A stretch of 64,000 nucleotides of DNA from Drancourtella massiliensis. Lineage in GTDB: Bacteria; Bacillota; Clostridia; Lachnospirales; Lachnospiraceae. The stretch's first letter is position 1; the number at the start of each line of letters is the position of its first letter. Made by a program: the position numbers and the translations under genes. Under the pieces are notes generated by a model. It saw nothing but the letters and a program-made list of their open reading frames with translations. It had not been told where the DNA came from and did not search any database. Positions 7,993 to 15,855 of this stretch are shown here, piece after piece. The stretch is from NCBI RefSeq assembly GCF_016900655.1, contig NZ_JACJKH010000004.1, positions 1-64,000 on the forward strand. Reading direction: 5' to 3'.

Positions 7993-10113
7993 ATGGAGGA
8001 CAACAAAAAGGTGATCAATGTAGCAGAGATTTTCGGGGAAAATGTATTTAACGATACCGTAATGCAGGAGCGTCTGCCGAAGAAGATTTACAAAGAGCTG
8101 AGACGGACGATCGAAGAGGGAAAAGAACTGGATATTGCTACAGCGGATGTGATTGCCCATGAGATGAAAGAATGGGCAATAGAAAAAGGAGCCACACATT
8201 ATACGCACTGGTTTCAGCCTCTTACCGGGGTCACGGCGGAAAAGCACGATTCCTTTATTTCTGCACCGATGGCGAATGGAAAGGTGCTGATGAGCTTTTC
8301 GGGAAAAGAACTGATCAAAGGGGAACCGGATGCATCTTCTTTCCCGTCAGGAGGACTTCGGGCTACATTTGAAGCCCGCGGATATACTGCGTGGGATCCT
8401 ACGTCTCCTGCATTTGTGAAAAAAGATGAGAATGGATGCATTCTCTATGTTCCAACTGCGTTCTGCTCCTATACCGGAGAAGCGCTGGATCAGAAGACAC
8501 CGCTTCTTAGATCGATGGAAGCGATTAATAAACAGGCACTGCGTTTTCTGCGTCTGTTCGGAAATACGACGTCGAAGCGCGTAAAGCCGTCGGTCGGCAT
8601 TGAGCAGGAATATTTCCTTGTAGACCGGCAAAAATATCTGAAAAGAAAAGATCTTGTATTTACAGGCCGTACACTTTTTGGAGCAATGCCTCCGAAAGGA
8701 CAGGAGCTGGATGACCATTATTTCGGAAGCATCCGCGCCAGGATCGCGGCATTTATGAAAGAAGTCAATGAGGAGCTCTGGAGACTGGGCGTGACTGCAA
8801 AGACACAGCACAATGAAGTTGCTCCGGCCCAGCACGAGCTGGCTCCGATTTATGTAGAGTGCAACGTGGCGGTTGACCACAACCAGCTGATTATGGAGAC
8901 GTTGAAAAAGGTAGCGGAACGGCAGGGACTTCACTGCCTGCTTCACGAGAAGCCGTTCGCAGGAGTGAATGGATCAGGAAAGCATGACAACTGGTCTCTG
9001 ACAACCGATGACGGGAAAAATCTTCTGGATCCGGGAAAAACACCTCATGAGAATATTCAGTTCCTTCTGATGCTTCTCTGTGTGCTCAGAGCGGTAGACA
9101 GACATGCGGACCTTTTAAGAGAGTCTGCGGCAGATCCGGGAAATGACCACAGACTTGGATCCAGCGAGGCGCCGCCGGCAATCATCTCCGTCTTCCTTGG
9201 AGAACAGCTGGAGGATGTGCTGGAACAGCTTGTTATTTCTGGAAATGCGACACACAGTATTAAAGGCGGAAAGCTCCAGACAGGCGTCAAAGCGCTTCCG
9301 GGTCTGAATAAGGACGCGACAGACAGGAACAGAACTTCACCGTTTGCCTTTACAGGTAACAAGTTTGAATTTCGTATGCTCGGCTCCAGAGATTCTGCGG
9401 CTGCGCCGAATATCGTATTAAATACGATTGTGGCAGAGGCTCTCTGCGATGCCTGCGACATTCTGGAACAGTCGGAGGACTTTGAACAGGCTGTACATGA
9501 TCTGATCAAGGAATATGCGACGGAGCATCAGAAGATTGTGTTCAACGGCAACGGTTATTCAGAAGAATGGGTAAAAGAGGCGGAAAGAAGAGGGCTTCCG
9601 AATCTCCCGTCCATGGTAGATGCGATTCCGGCGCTTGTAGCAGATAAAAACGTGGAAATGTTTGAAAAATTCCATGTATTTACAAGAGCGGAACTGGATT
9701 CCCGTGCGGAAATCAAATATGAAGCCTATGCAAAAGCGGTGAATATTGAAGCCCGTACGATGATTGATATTGCAAGCAAACACATTATTCCAGCGGTAAT
9801 TCGCGGAACAAAGACGTTGGCTGAGACTGTCAACGCAGTGGTACAGGCAGGTGTAGACGCTGAGGTGCAAAGAGATCTTCTGGTTGAAACAAGCAGCCTC
9901 TTAAAAGAGGCAAAAGCAGCACTCACCACACTGGAGCAGGTGACACAGGAGGCATCCACCAAAGAAGAAGGGAAGGTACAGGCAGAATACTTCCACGAAC
10001 AGGTAGTTCCGGCCATGGAAGCACTCAGAATTCCGGTTGACAGACTGGAAATGATTGTGGATAAGGAAATCTGGCCGATGCCGTCTTACGGGGATTTGAT
10101 TTTTGAGGTATAA
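7993..10113 (+). CDS. glnN: Type III glutamine synthetase
   Basis: Makes glutamine from glutamate, ammonia and ATP. The 706-residue length and motifs such as [38 protein letters not shown] and [12 protein letters not shown] identify the GSIII (GlnN) family found in Bacteroides, cyanobacteria and Clostridia, not the shorter GlnA type. Start choice: the ATG at 7951 lies inside the fba terminator hairpin, while the ATG at 7993 has GGAGGAG 6 bases upstream. The HAAS-type gene follows after 3 bases, so the two are probably one transcript. The glutaminase at 18.2 kb would work in the opposite direction. Confidence 0.96.
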   Translation: MEDNKKVINVAEIFGENVFNDTVMQERLPKKIYKELRRTIEEGKELDIATADVIAHEMKEWAIEKGATHYTHWFQPLTGVTAEKHDSFISAPMANGKVLMSFSGKELIKGEPDASSFPSGGLRATFEARGYTAWDPTSPAFVKKDENGCILYVPTAFCSYTGEALDQKTPLLRSMEAINKQALRFLRLFGNTTSKRVKPSVGIEQEYFLVDRQKYLKRKDLVFTGRTLFGAMPPKGQELDDHYFGSIRARIAAFMKEVNEELWRLGVTAKTQHNEVAPAQHELAPIYVECNVAVDHNQLIMETLKKVAERQGLHCLLHEKPFAGVNGSGKHDNWSLTTDDGKNLLDPGKTPHENIQFLLMLLCVLRAVDRHADLLRESAADPGNDHRLGSSEAPPAIISVFLGEQLEDVLEQLVISGNATHSIKGGKLQTGVKALPGLNKDATDRNRTSPFAFTGNKFEFRMLGSRDSAAAPNIVLNTIVAEALCDACDILEQSEDFEQAVHDLIKEYATEHQKIVFNGNGYSEEWVKEAERRGLPNLPSMVDAIPALVADKNVEMFEKFHVFTRAELDSRAEIKYEAYAKAVNIEARTMIDIASKHIIPAVIRGTKTLAETVNAVVQAGVDAEVQRDLLVETSSLLKEAKAALTTLEQVTQEASTKEEGKVQAEYFHEQVVPAMEALRIPVDRLEMIVDKEIWPMPSYGDLIFEV

Positions 10114-10116
10114 GAG

Positions 10117-10587
10117 ATGAATCGAAGCGAATTTTTGAATAAACTGCGCGAAGCTCTCGAAAACGATCTGAATGCGCAGGCGGTTCAGGAGAATATCGAA
10201 TACTATGATTCTTATATAAGAAGCGAGATAAAAAACGGCAGAACGGAGCAGGAGATACTGGATATGCTCGGCGATCCGTGGGTGATTGCCCGCACGATCA
10301 TTAATTCCGCTGAAAATGAACGGGACTACTACGGCGGCACCTCCGGTGCCTACGGTTCCGGGCAGAGTATGTATACAGAAGAAGAGGAAGAAAAGGAGAT
10401 CCGTCATCCGATTCTTCACCTGATGGGGATTGACACATGGTGGAAGCGACTCTTGTTTTTTGCCGGCCTCATCATTGTCTTTCTGATTATCGTATCGATT
10501 GTGACCGGCCTGATTGCTGCTGTGCTGCCATTTGCACTGCCGCTTTTGATTCTTATTCTCGTTCTCCGCATCATGGGAGGGCGATAA
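10117..10587 (+). CDS. HAAS (DUF1700)-type membrane protein
   Basis: Small protein of 156 residues, function unknown. The N-terminal 60 residues (EFLNKLREALE...YDSYIRSEIKNG...MLGDPWVIARTII) match the HAAS helical domain that usually acts as a signalling or anti-factor module next to PadR regulators. A Gly/Tyr-rich linker and an acidic stretch follow, then two hydrophobic segments near residues 108-150 that should span the membrane. No PadR gene is adjacent; its partner is glnN, 3 bases upstream. A second HAAS protein with a PadR partner lies at 39.3 kb. Confidence 0.75.
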   Translation: MNRSEFLNKLREALENDLNAQAVQENIEYYDSYIRSEIKNGRTEQEILDMLGDPWVIARTIINSAENERDYYGGTSGAYGSGQSMYTEEEEEKEIRHPILHLMGIDTWWKRLLFFAGLIIVFLIIVSIVTGLIAAVLPFALPLLILILVLRIMGGR

Positions 10588-10597
10588 CAAAAGAACA

Positions 10598-10630
10598 GGA
10601 GGTACTGTCTGTGCGGCAGTACCTCCTTAT
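10598..10630 (+). terminator. Terminator after glnN operon
   Basis: Perfect 10-bp stem GGAGGTACTG / CAGTACCTCC with a 9-base loop, then TTATTTC. Confidence 0.85.
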
Positions 10631-10646
10631 TTCAGAAACTTAAAAT

Positions 10647-10677
10647 AAAAGACCGATGGGGGAGCCACCGGTCTTTT
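10647..10677. terminator. Second hairpin, bidirectional form
   Basis: AAAAGACCGATGG / CCACCGGTCTTTT, 13 bp with one mismatch and a GGGAG loop, flanked by A-run and T-run so it could stop transcription from either side. It lies 20 bases after the previous terminator. Confidence 0.6.
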
Positions 10678-10705
10678 GAGGGGAGTATAAATAATTAATA
10701 AGGGG

Positions 10706-10727
10706 TGTAGAAAGCCTGCTTTCTACA
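10706..10727. repeat. Perfect 10-bp inverted repeat
   Basis: TGTAGAAAGC and GCTTTCTACA separated by 2 bases. A TATAAT lies 9 bases downstream (about 10736-10741), but no matching -35 is evident. It could be an operator or a short hairpin. The rest of 10628-10830 is AT-rich and shows no gene. Confidence 0.5.
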
Positions 10728-10837
10728 AAAGTTAGTATAATATAAGATAAAGAAAAAAGCAAGCAAAATGTTAAAAAATACTAAAGAATCGGAAGAAAAT
10801 CTTATTTTTCCTGTCCACTTTTTGGAAAAACGCAAGT

Positions 10838-10866
10838 GTATAAACTAGTTTAAACCGAGCATACTA
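10838..10866 (+). promoter_or_regulatory. Sigma-G-like forespore promoter
   Basis: GTATA (10838-10842), 17-base spacer, CATACTA (10860-10866). This matches the Bacillus sigma-G pattern GHATR / CATWHTA at every position, and there is no sigma-A pair here. The predicted start near 10873 would give a 30-base leader. Confidence 0.55.
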
Positions 10867-10901
10867 AAAGCGTACCATAATTCAATAAGGAGGACATGGA
10901 A

Positions 10902-11105
10902 ATGGCAAAAAACTACAAAAACACAAATAATATGAACAAAAACAACAGCGAGAACAATTCTTACAGCTCTTCTTACGGAAATATGCACACTCAGAACAGC
11001 AAACAGACAGACCGTACGAAAAACGCTGCAAAAAACAAAAACACAAATAAGACAACAGACTGTCATACCAAGGACTACAGCGATTACAACAACAGCAACT
11101 ATTAG
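10902..11105 (+). CDS. Small Asn-rich protein, candidate spore protein
   Basis: A 67-residue hydrophilic protein with 18 Asn and 9 Lys, many Ser, Thr and Tyr, one Cys, no hydrophobic segment and no recognised domain. The ATG at 10902 has AAGGAGG 8 bases upstream; the ATG at 10896 is only 2 bases from it and is less likely. Its own sigma-G-like promoter and strong terminator make it a single-gene unit. By composition and promoter it could be a forespore protein like the Asn/Gln-rich gamma-type small acid-soluble proteins of Bacillus, but there is no motif that proves this. Confidence 0.72.
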   Translation: MAKNYKNTNNMNKNNSENNSYSSSYGNMHTQNSKQTDRTKNAAKNKNTNKTTDCHTKDYSDYNNSNY

Positions 11106-11130
11106 GAATATGGTCTCAGGAAACAGAATT

Positions 11131-11169
11131 TCCCCGCTTTCATCACTAAGAAAGCGGGGAGGTTTTTTT
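11131..11169 (+). terminator. Terminator after the Asn-rich gene
   Basis: Perfect 10-bp stem CCCCGCTTTC / GAAAGCGGGG with an 8-base loop, then AGG and seven T. Confidence 0.92.
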
Positions 11170-11213
11170 GTGGGGAGTCCGGAACGGCAGCATCTGGTAA
11201 AAAAAAGACTTTA

Positions 11214-11242
11214 TTGACAAGCGGGCGGACAGCACGTAAGAT
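11214..11242 (+). promoter_or_regulatory. Promoter for the methyltransferase operon
   Basis: TTGACA (11214-11219), 17-base spacer, TAAGAT (11237-11242); perfect -35 and 5 of 6 at -10. Confidence 0.75.
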
Positions 11243-11276
11243 ATAGTAAGAAGAAAATCGGAAATGGAGAAGCAAT

Positions 11277-12437
11277 ATGCAGATAGAATACGTTGTACCG
11301 TGCCACTTCGGCCTGGAGGCGGTACTCAAAAGAGAGATCCGGGATCTCGGTTATGAGATTTCACAGGTGGAGGACGGAAGGGTGTCCTTTTACGGGGATG
11401 AGCTGGCATTGTGCCGGGCAAATCTGTTCCTGCGTTCCGCAGAGCGGGTCCTTCTGAAGGCGGGCGAATTTTCGGCGGGTACATTTGAAGAGCTCTTTCA
11501 GGGGACGAAGCAGATCCCGTGGGAGCAGTACATACCGGAGAACGGAAAATTCTGGGTCGCAAAGGCAGCATCGGTCAAAAGCCGGCTGTTCAGTCCGTCT
11601 GATATCCAATCTATCATGAAGAAAGCTATGGTGGAGCGGATGAAGGAACATTATCATAAGAACTGGTTCCCGGAAGATGGAAGTGAATATCCGGTGCGTG
11701 TCTTTATCAAGAAAGATGTTGTGACAGTGGGGATTGATACGACGGGAGAATCTCTGCACAAGAGGGGATATCGTCCGCAGAGCGGAAAGGCTCCGATTTC
11801 AGAGACACTGGCGGCGGCATTGATTCTGCTTACTCCCTGGAAGAGAGACCGGATTCTGGTAGATCCGTTCTGCGGAAGCGGGACTTTCGTGATTGAGGCA
11901 GCCATGATGGCGGCAGACATTGCGCCGGGAATGAACCGGGAGTTTACTGCGGAGAACTGGGGCAATCTGATCCCGAAAAAGCATTGGTATGAGGCGTCTA
12001 CGGAGGCGCAGGACAGGATCAGACAGGATGTGACCGCAGACATCCAGGGATATGACATTGATGCGGAAGTCATCCGTACCGCCCGGAAAAACGCGGAAAA
12101 CGCAGGGGTAGACCATCTGATCCACTTCCAGCAGAGGGCGGTCAGGGATTTGAGACATCCAAAGCCGTACGGATTTATTATTACCAATCCGCCTTATGGA
12201 GAACGTCTGGAGGAAAAGGAGACACTCCCGCAGATCTATCAGGATTTTGGAGAGAGCTTCCGCGGGCTGAAAGACTGGTCGGCCTATATGATCACAAGCT
12301 ATGAGGACACAGAACGGTGGTTTGGAAGAAAGGCGGATAAGAACCGCAAGATTTACAATGGAATGATCAAGACCTACTTTTACCAGTTTATGGGGCCGAA
12401 GCCGCCAAGAAGGAAAAAAGAGGAGCAGGGTGTATAA
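11277..12437 (+). CDS. RlmL/YpsC-type class I SAM-dependent RNA methyltransferase
   Basis: Protein of 386 residues with an N-terminal ferredoxin-like plus THUMP RNA-binding region (about 1-155) and a C-terminal Rossmann methyltransferase domain. The SAM site is seen as DPFCGSGTFVIEAA, and the catalytic loop is NPPYGERL, typical of enzymes that methylate exocyclic guanine N2. By family it should modify 23S rRNA (m2G), as the N-terminal half of E. coli RlmL does; the exact target is inferred. It is first in a set with the pyrophosphatase (26 bases later) and a phosphodiesterase. Confidence 0.9.
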   Translation: MQIEYVVPCHFGLEAVLKREIRDLGYEISQVEDGRVSFYGDELALCRANLFLRSAERVLLKAGEFSAGTFEELFQGTKQIPWEQYIPENGKFWVAKAASVKSRLFSPSDIQSIMKKAMVERMKEHYHKNWFPEDGSEYPVRVFIKKDVVTVGIDTTGESLHKRGYRPQSGKAPISETLAAALILLTPWKRDRILVDPFCGSGTFVIEAAMMAADIAPGMNREFTAENWGNLIPKKHWYEASTEAQDRIRQDVTADIQGYDIDAEVIRTARKNAENAGVDHLIHFQQRAVRDLRHPKPYGFIITNPPYGERLEEKETLPQIYQDFGESFRGLKDWSAYMITSYEDTERWFGRKADKNRKIYNGMIKTYFYQFMGPKPPRRKKEEQGV

Positions 12438-12463
12438 AAACAGGAGAAAGAAGGAAGAGTAAG

Positions 12464-13057
12464 ATGAGCAGAATTGTATTTGCCACAGGCAATGCCGATA
12501 AGATGGTGGAGATCAGGGAGATTTTAAAAGACCTTGGCATGGAGATACTTTCCATGAAAGAGGCAGGGGTGAACCCGGAAATCGTTGAGGATGGATCCAC
12601 ATTTGAGGAGAACGCGCTGATTAAGGCGAGAGCAGTTCATGCGCTTCTGCCGGACGATATTGTGATGGCGGACGATTCAGGGCTTGAAATCGACTATCTG
12701 AACAAGGAGCCGGGCATCTATTCTGCCAGATACATGGGGGAGGATACTTCCTATGATATCAAGAATGGTGAACTCCTAAGACGTATGGAGGGTGTGCCGG
12801 ATGAAAAGAGGACCGCACGGTTTGTATGTGCGATTGCAGCAGTCTTTCCGGATGGAGAGGAGAAGACAACACTTGGTATAATCGAGGGCAGAGTCGGCTA
12901 TGAAATCAAAGGTGAACACGGCTTCGGCTATGATCCGATCTTTTACCTGCCTGAGTACGGATGCACTACGGCAGAGCTTCCGCCGGAAAAGAAAAATGAA
13001 ATCAGCCACAGGGGAAGAGGGCTCCGGCAGATGAAGAAGATGATAGAGGAGAGATAG
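12464..13057 (+). CDS. RdgB/HAM1 XTP/dITP pyrophosphatase
   Basis: House-cleaning enzyme that hydrolyses non-canonical purine nucleotides (dITP, XTP) to monophosphates and keeps them out of DNA and RNA. The 197-residue protein shows the N-terminal substrate motif FATGNADKMVEI, VMADDSGLEID with acidic metal ligands, and the C-terminal GEHGFGYDPIF and ISHRGRGL segments. All are at the expected places for the Ham1 family. The next gene begins 3 bases after its stop. Confidence 0.94.
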   Translation: MSRIVFATGNADKMVEIREILKDLGMEILSMKEAGVNPEIVEDGSTFEENALIKARAVHALLPDDIVMADDSGLEIDYLNKEPGIYSARYMGEDTSYDIKNGELLRRMEGVPDEKRTARFVCAIAAVFPDGEEKTTLGIIEGRVGYEIKGEHGFGYDPIFYLPEYGCTTAELPPEKKNEISHRGRGLRQMKKMIEER

Positions 13058-13060
13058 TGG

Positions 13061-13570
13061 ATGAAAAAAAAGAAAATCCTGGTAGTAAGTGATACTCATA
13101 AAATACATACGAATTTCGAGAAGGTTCTGGAACAGGAGAAACCGGTAGACTTTCTCTTTCATGCAGGTGATGTTGAAGGAAGAGAGTGGGAAATTCAGTA
13201 TGGAAGCGGATGCCCGGCCTACGTGGTAGCCGGAAACAATGACTTCTTTGGTGAGCTTCCGCCGGAAGTGGAAATACAGATGGAGACGCACAAGATTTTT
13301 ATGACACATGGACATCATTATTTTGTATCCATGACTCTGGATCATCTCAGAAGAGAGGCAAGAGCAAGAGGAGCGGACATTGTTATTTTCGGCCATACAC
13401 ACAAGCCTTGTCTGAAGTTTGAAAAAGACATGATTATCATGAATCCGGGCAGCCTTACCTACCCTCGGCAGGAGAACCGGCTGCCGAGTTATATTGTTCT
13501 GGAGATGGCAGAAGACGGCACTGTGACGGGTGAAATCAGATATGTAGAAAAAAATGAAAAAAGTTGTTGA
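13061..13570 (+). CDS. YfcE/MJ0936-type metallophosphodiesterase
   Basis: Small calcineurin-like phosphoesterase of 169 residues. The metal-binding signature is complete: SDTH, HAGDVEG, GNND, THGHHY and GHTHKP. Family members hydrolyse phosphodiester model substrates; the natural substrate is not known. It lies 3 bases after the rdgB-like gene. Its last codons overlap the -35 box of the tRNA cluster promoter. Confidence 0.9.
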   Translation: MKKKKILVVSDTHKIHTNFEKVLEQEKPVDFLFHAGDVEGREWEIQYGSGCPAYVVAGNNDFFGELPPEVEIQMETHKIFMTHGHHYFVSMTLDHLRREARARGADIVIFGHTHKPCLKFEKDMIIMNPGSLTYPRQENRLPSYIVLEMAEDGTVTGEIRYVEKNEKSC

Positions 13571-13595
13571 CAAATATCAGGAGTTCATATATAAT
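13567..13595 (+). promoter_or_regulatory. Perfect consensus promoter for the tRNA cluster
   Basis: TTGACA (13567-13572), 17-base spacer, TATAAT (13590-13595). The -35 overlaps the TGA of the preceding gene. A strong promoter is what a seven-tRNA unit needs. Confidence 0.9.
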
Positions 13596-13634
13596 AACTT
13601 TTGTCGTCAGGAAAAAACAGATGAGACGAAAAAA

Positions 13635-13709
13635 CGGGGTGTGGCTCAGCTTGGCTAGAGCGCCTGGTTTGGGACCAGGAGGCCGCAGGTTCGAATCCTG
13701 TCACCCCGA
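13635..13709 (+). tRNA. tRNA-Pro (TGG)
   Basis: Acceptor CGGGGTG/CACCCCG, anticodon stem CCTGG/CCAGG, anticodon TGG at 13670-13672, discriminator A. Confidence 0.95.
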
Positions 13710-13743
13710 TTCCTGGTAGAGACAGGAATCAATATTGCGATCT

Positions 13744-13814
13744 GCGGGTGTAGTTCAATGGTAGAACACCAGCCTTCCAAGCTGGATACGTGGGTTCGAT
13801 TCCCATCACCCGCT
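13744..13814 (+). tRNA. tRNA-Gly (TCC)
   Basis: Acceptor GCGGGTG/CACCCGC, anticodon stem CCAGC/GCTGG with loop CTTCCAA, anticodon TCC, discriminator T. Confidence 0.95.
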
Positions 13815-13850
13815 TTCTTAAAGCAGGATATGCTTTAAGAACTATACAAT

Positions 13851-13924
13851 GTGTCTGTAGCTCAGCTGGATAGAGCAACGGCCTTCTAAGCCGTAGGTCC
13901 TGGGTTCGAATCCCCGCAGGCACG
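13851..13924 (+). tRNA. tRNA-Arg (TCT)
   Basis: Acceptor GTGTCTG/CAGGCAC, anticodon stem ACGGC/GCCGT with loop CTTCTAA, anticodon TCT, discriminator G. Confidence 0.95.
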
Positions 13925-13930
13925 TTTCAT

Positions 13931-14005
13931 GGTGGATATAGCGCAGTTGGTTAGCGCGCCAGATTGTGGCTCTGGAGGCCCAGGGTTCGAATCCCTGTAT
14001 CCACC
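13931..14005 (+). tRNA. tRNA-His (GTG)
   Basis: Acceptor GTGGATA/TATCCAC with an extra 5' G (13931) opposite discriminator C (14005), as expected for tRNA-His. Anticodon stem CCAGA/TCTGG, anticodon GTG. Confidence 0.95.
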
Positions 14006-14025
14006 CTAGTCCCAATATGGGCTGT

Positions 14026-14097
14026 TGGGCTATCGCCAAGCGGTAAGGCACAGGACTTTGACTCCTGCACTCGTTGGTTCGAATCCAACTAGCCCAG
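14026..14097 (+). tRNA. tRNA-Gln (TTG)
   Basis: Acceptor TGGGCTA/TAGCCCA, anticodon stem CAGGA/TCCTG with loop CTTTGAC, anticodon TTG, discriminator G. Confidence 0.95.
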
Positions 14098-14115
14098 GTT
14101 TGAATTATATTATAC

Positions 14116-14188
14116 GGGCGTGTAGCTCAGTCGGTAGAGCACTTGACTTTTAATCAAGTTGTCCGGGGTTCGAATCCCCGCACGCTCA
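14116..14188 (+). tRNA. tRNA-Lys (TTT)
   Basis: Acceptor GGGCGTG/CACGCTC, anticodon stem CTTGA/TCAAG with loop CTTTTAA, anticodon TTT, discriminator A. Confidence 0.95.
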
Positions 14189-14192
14189 CTTT

Positions 14193-14214
14193 AGACAAGC
14201 AGTACTGCTTGTCT
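14193..14214. repeat. Perfect 22-bp palindrome inside the tRNA cluster
   Basis: AGACAAGCAGT and ACTGCTTGTCT meet head to head, followed by ATTCTTTTAT. It may be a partial terminator or a processing signal between tRNA-Lys and tRNA-Leu. Confidence 0.55.
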
Positions 14215-14259
14215 ATTCTTTTATCTGAGGCCTTGCAAAATAAGGCCGGATTAATGTAC

Positions 14260-14340
14260 GCGGATGTGGCGGAACTGGCAGACGCGCCAGACTTAGGATC
14301 TGGTGTCCATGACGTGCAGGTTCGATTCCTGTCATCCGCA
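14260..14340 (+). tRNA. tRNA-Leu (TAG)
   Basis: Class II tRNA with a variable arm. Acceptor GCGGATG/CATCCGC, anticodon stem CCAGA/TCTGG with loop CTTAGGA, anticodon TAG, discriminator A. Last of the cluster. Confidence 0.95.
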
Positions 14341-14343
14341 GTC

Positions 14344-14371
14344 GAAAAAGCCCGAAATAGCGGGCTTTTTT
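14344..14371 (+). terminator. Terminator after tRNA cluster
   Basis: AAAAAGCCCG / CGGGCTTTTT stem with an AAATAG loop, running into a T-tract. Between it and 14632 the sequence is AT-rich with no gene; it holds two direct copies of TAGTAAAG (14554-14570) and a TATAAT at 14573-14578 without a good -35. Confidence 0.9.
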
Positions 14372-14632
14372 ATTTTGTGTTCTATAGTATTTCATATATT
14401 TTTCCCTTTGTTTAATTTAGTCATTTTCCAATTATTAGTGTGGTTCTTTTCTACCAGATTAGAATTCGTATGCGATGTGTCATAGAAGTTTTTTACTGTG
14501 TTTTCTGTTTTTCAGCTATTTCATTGCAGCTTTATGACAGGGTGATTAAAAACTAGTAAAGTATAGTAAAGATATAATCAAGTTTCAGCATCAATTGTTA
14601 TTCAGAGGAAAGAATTTCTACATTTATTTCTT

Positions 14633-15346
14633 ATGTATCATTTAAAAAGACGTCAGGCAGAAAATCTTTCAAATCCGGAGAAAATGAGGCAGTGTGCTTT
14701 GAGTTCTTATGAAAAAGCAAAGAATATTTTTGCGGAAATGATGTTTGCTGCGATAAGCGATGCGAAAATGTGCGCAGGTTATGTATTGGATTATCTGGCT
14801 CAGGCTATAGCTTTTTCTAATCATCAATATTTTAGAAAATCTCAGACCGATCAGATCGAAGAACTTACCGATATGAAAAAAGTCCCAAAGACATTTCTTG
14901 AGTTATATCGCAATGTAATTGATGAGTCTGATGTGGAAGTTCAAAGAAAGTTGTGCCATGAGGCAGTGTGCGTTGTACGGGAGTTTCTGGAAAAGGAAAG
15001 TAATGTCGATAAAGATAGTTTAAATTACAATACGGACTTTCAGATGCTGGCTGACTGGTATGCGGAATTATCCTATACATGGCTGCGTATTCGATATTAT
15101 TCCAGAAGGAATGATCCGGTTAAGACCTATATGTGGGGAATTTTGCTTCAGCAAGAGTTGAACATTGTATGTGATGATTTTGGAATAAAGAGAATGGGGC
15201 TTATGGAACATTATAATGTGAATCGATTAAATGAATTTGCTGACTATGCAGATCATCTGGAAGAGAAAATGCGAACTATTATTACAGAAGGGGGAGGAAA
15301 AATACACGAGTATAAGAGCATGGAGGAATTTCTTCATGAGATATAG
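14633..15346 (+). CDS. Unrecognised helical protein, possibly HEPN-like
   Basis: A 237-residue protein with no domain I can name with confidence. It is rich in amphipathic helix-like stretches; the segment about residues 30-115 (AAISDAKMCAGYVLDYLAQAIAF..., then a conserved-looking NHQYFRKSQTDQIEEL) resembles the helical HEPN-type domain found downstream of nucleotidyltransferase domains, but no nucleotidyltransferase domain is present. The start is unclear: the only ribosome-like site (AGAGGAAAG) is over 20 bases before the first ATG, and the frame is open only about 63 bases upstream. It overlaps the next gene by 11 bases. The base composition is visibly AT-richer than the neighbours, suggesting acquired DNA or a truncated gene. 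Confidence 0.6.
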   Translation: MYHLKRRQAENLSNPEKMRQCALSSYEKAKNIFAEMMFAAISDAKMCAGYVLDYLAQAIAFSNHQYFRKSQTDQIEELTDMKKVPKTFLELYRNVIDESDVEVQRKLCHEAVCVVREFLEKESNVDKDSLNYNTDFQMLADWYAELSYTWLRIRYYSRRNDPVKTYMWGILLQQELNIVCDDFGIKRMGLMEHYNVNRLNEFADYADHLEEKMRTIITEGGGKIHEYKSMEEFLHEI

Positions 15347-15617
15347 AAATGCTCGGGATATTATTCCGGATCATTTACTTGAAGAACTGCAAAAATATGT
15401 GTCGGGAGAAACAGTGTATATTCCCCGTTCGCAGGAAAAGAAAAGATGGGGAGCGGTATCAGGGGCCCGTACCTATTATCAGGAACGGAATGAAAGAATC
15501 CGGGATAAATTTCATAATGGAGATAGTATAGATTCGCTTGCGGATGAATTTAAATTATCTACCGATTCCATCAGAAAAATCGTATACAAAAGATGTGATG
15601 ATCATTCCGGGGTATAA
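15336..15617 (+). CDS. CD3324 family / Mor-like HTH protein
   Basis: A 93-residue protein. The pattern NARDIIPDHLLEELQKYVSGETVYIPR followed by RERND-like RNERIRDKFHNG and a C-terminal helix-turn-helix (SIDSLADEFKLSTDSIRKIVY), shown here in pieces, fits the CD3324 family, related to the Mor transcription activator fold and common in Clostridia. It is probably a DNA-binding regulator, target unknown. The ATG has GGAGG 9 bases upstream. A longer frame beginning at 15231 is an overlap with the previous gene and is less likely. Terminator follows at 15651. Confidence 0.75.
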   Translation: MRYRNARDIIPDHLLEELQKYVSGETVYIPRSQEKKRWGAVSGARTYYQERNERIRDKFHNGDSIDSLADEFKLSTDSIRKIVYKRCDDHSGV

Positions 15618-15650
15618 AGGGGAAAAGTGACATTAAATCAGTGGATTATA

Positions 15651-15695
15651 AAACAGACGTAGGAGATACAGTAGTATGATCCACGTCTGTTTTTA
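15651..15695 (+). terminator. Terminator after the CD3324-like gene
   Basis: Perfect 10-bp stem AAACAGACGT / ACGTCTGTTT with a 22-base loop, then TTTAC. It covers an upstream ATG (15676) of the small frame that follows, so that start is unlikely. Confidence 0.7.
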
Positions 15696-15756
15696 CATTG
15701 ATTTTACGTTGGATTTACGCAAGAGAAGCACAGTTTTACATGAATTTAATGTAGAT

Positions 15757-15784
15757 TTGACACGGATTACAGGGGCAATATGTT
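15757..15784 (+). promoter_or_regulatory. Possible promoter ahead of small ORF and ppk
   Basis: TTGACA (15757-15762), 16-base spacer, TATGTT (15779-15784). Confidence 0.45.
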
Positions 15785-15855
15785 ATTCTTTTTTTGTTAT
15801 AAAGTTTATATACTCAAACAGAAACTATAAATTGATTTTTCAGGAAAAGGGGTAT

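Noticed and set aside
13635-14340. tRNA cluster as a phage attachment site
   Set aside because: No integrase, no repeated tRNA 3' end and no phage genes follow; the AT-rich patch is small.
15676-15855. Upstream extension of the small basic ORF ahead of ppk1
   Set aside because: The start lies in a terminator loop and upstream of a better start with a ribosome site.
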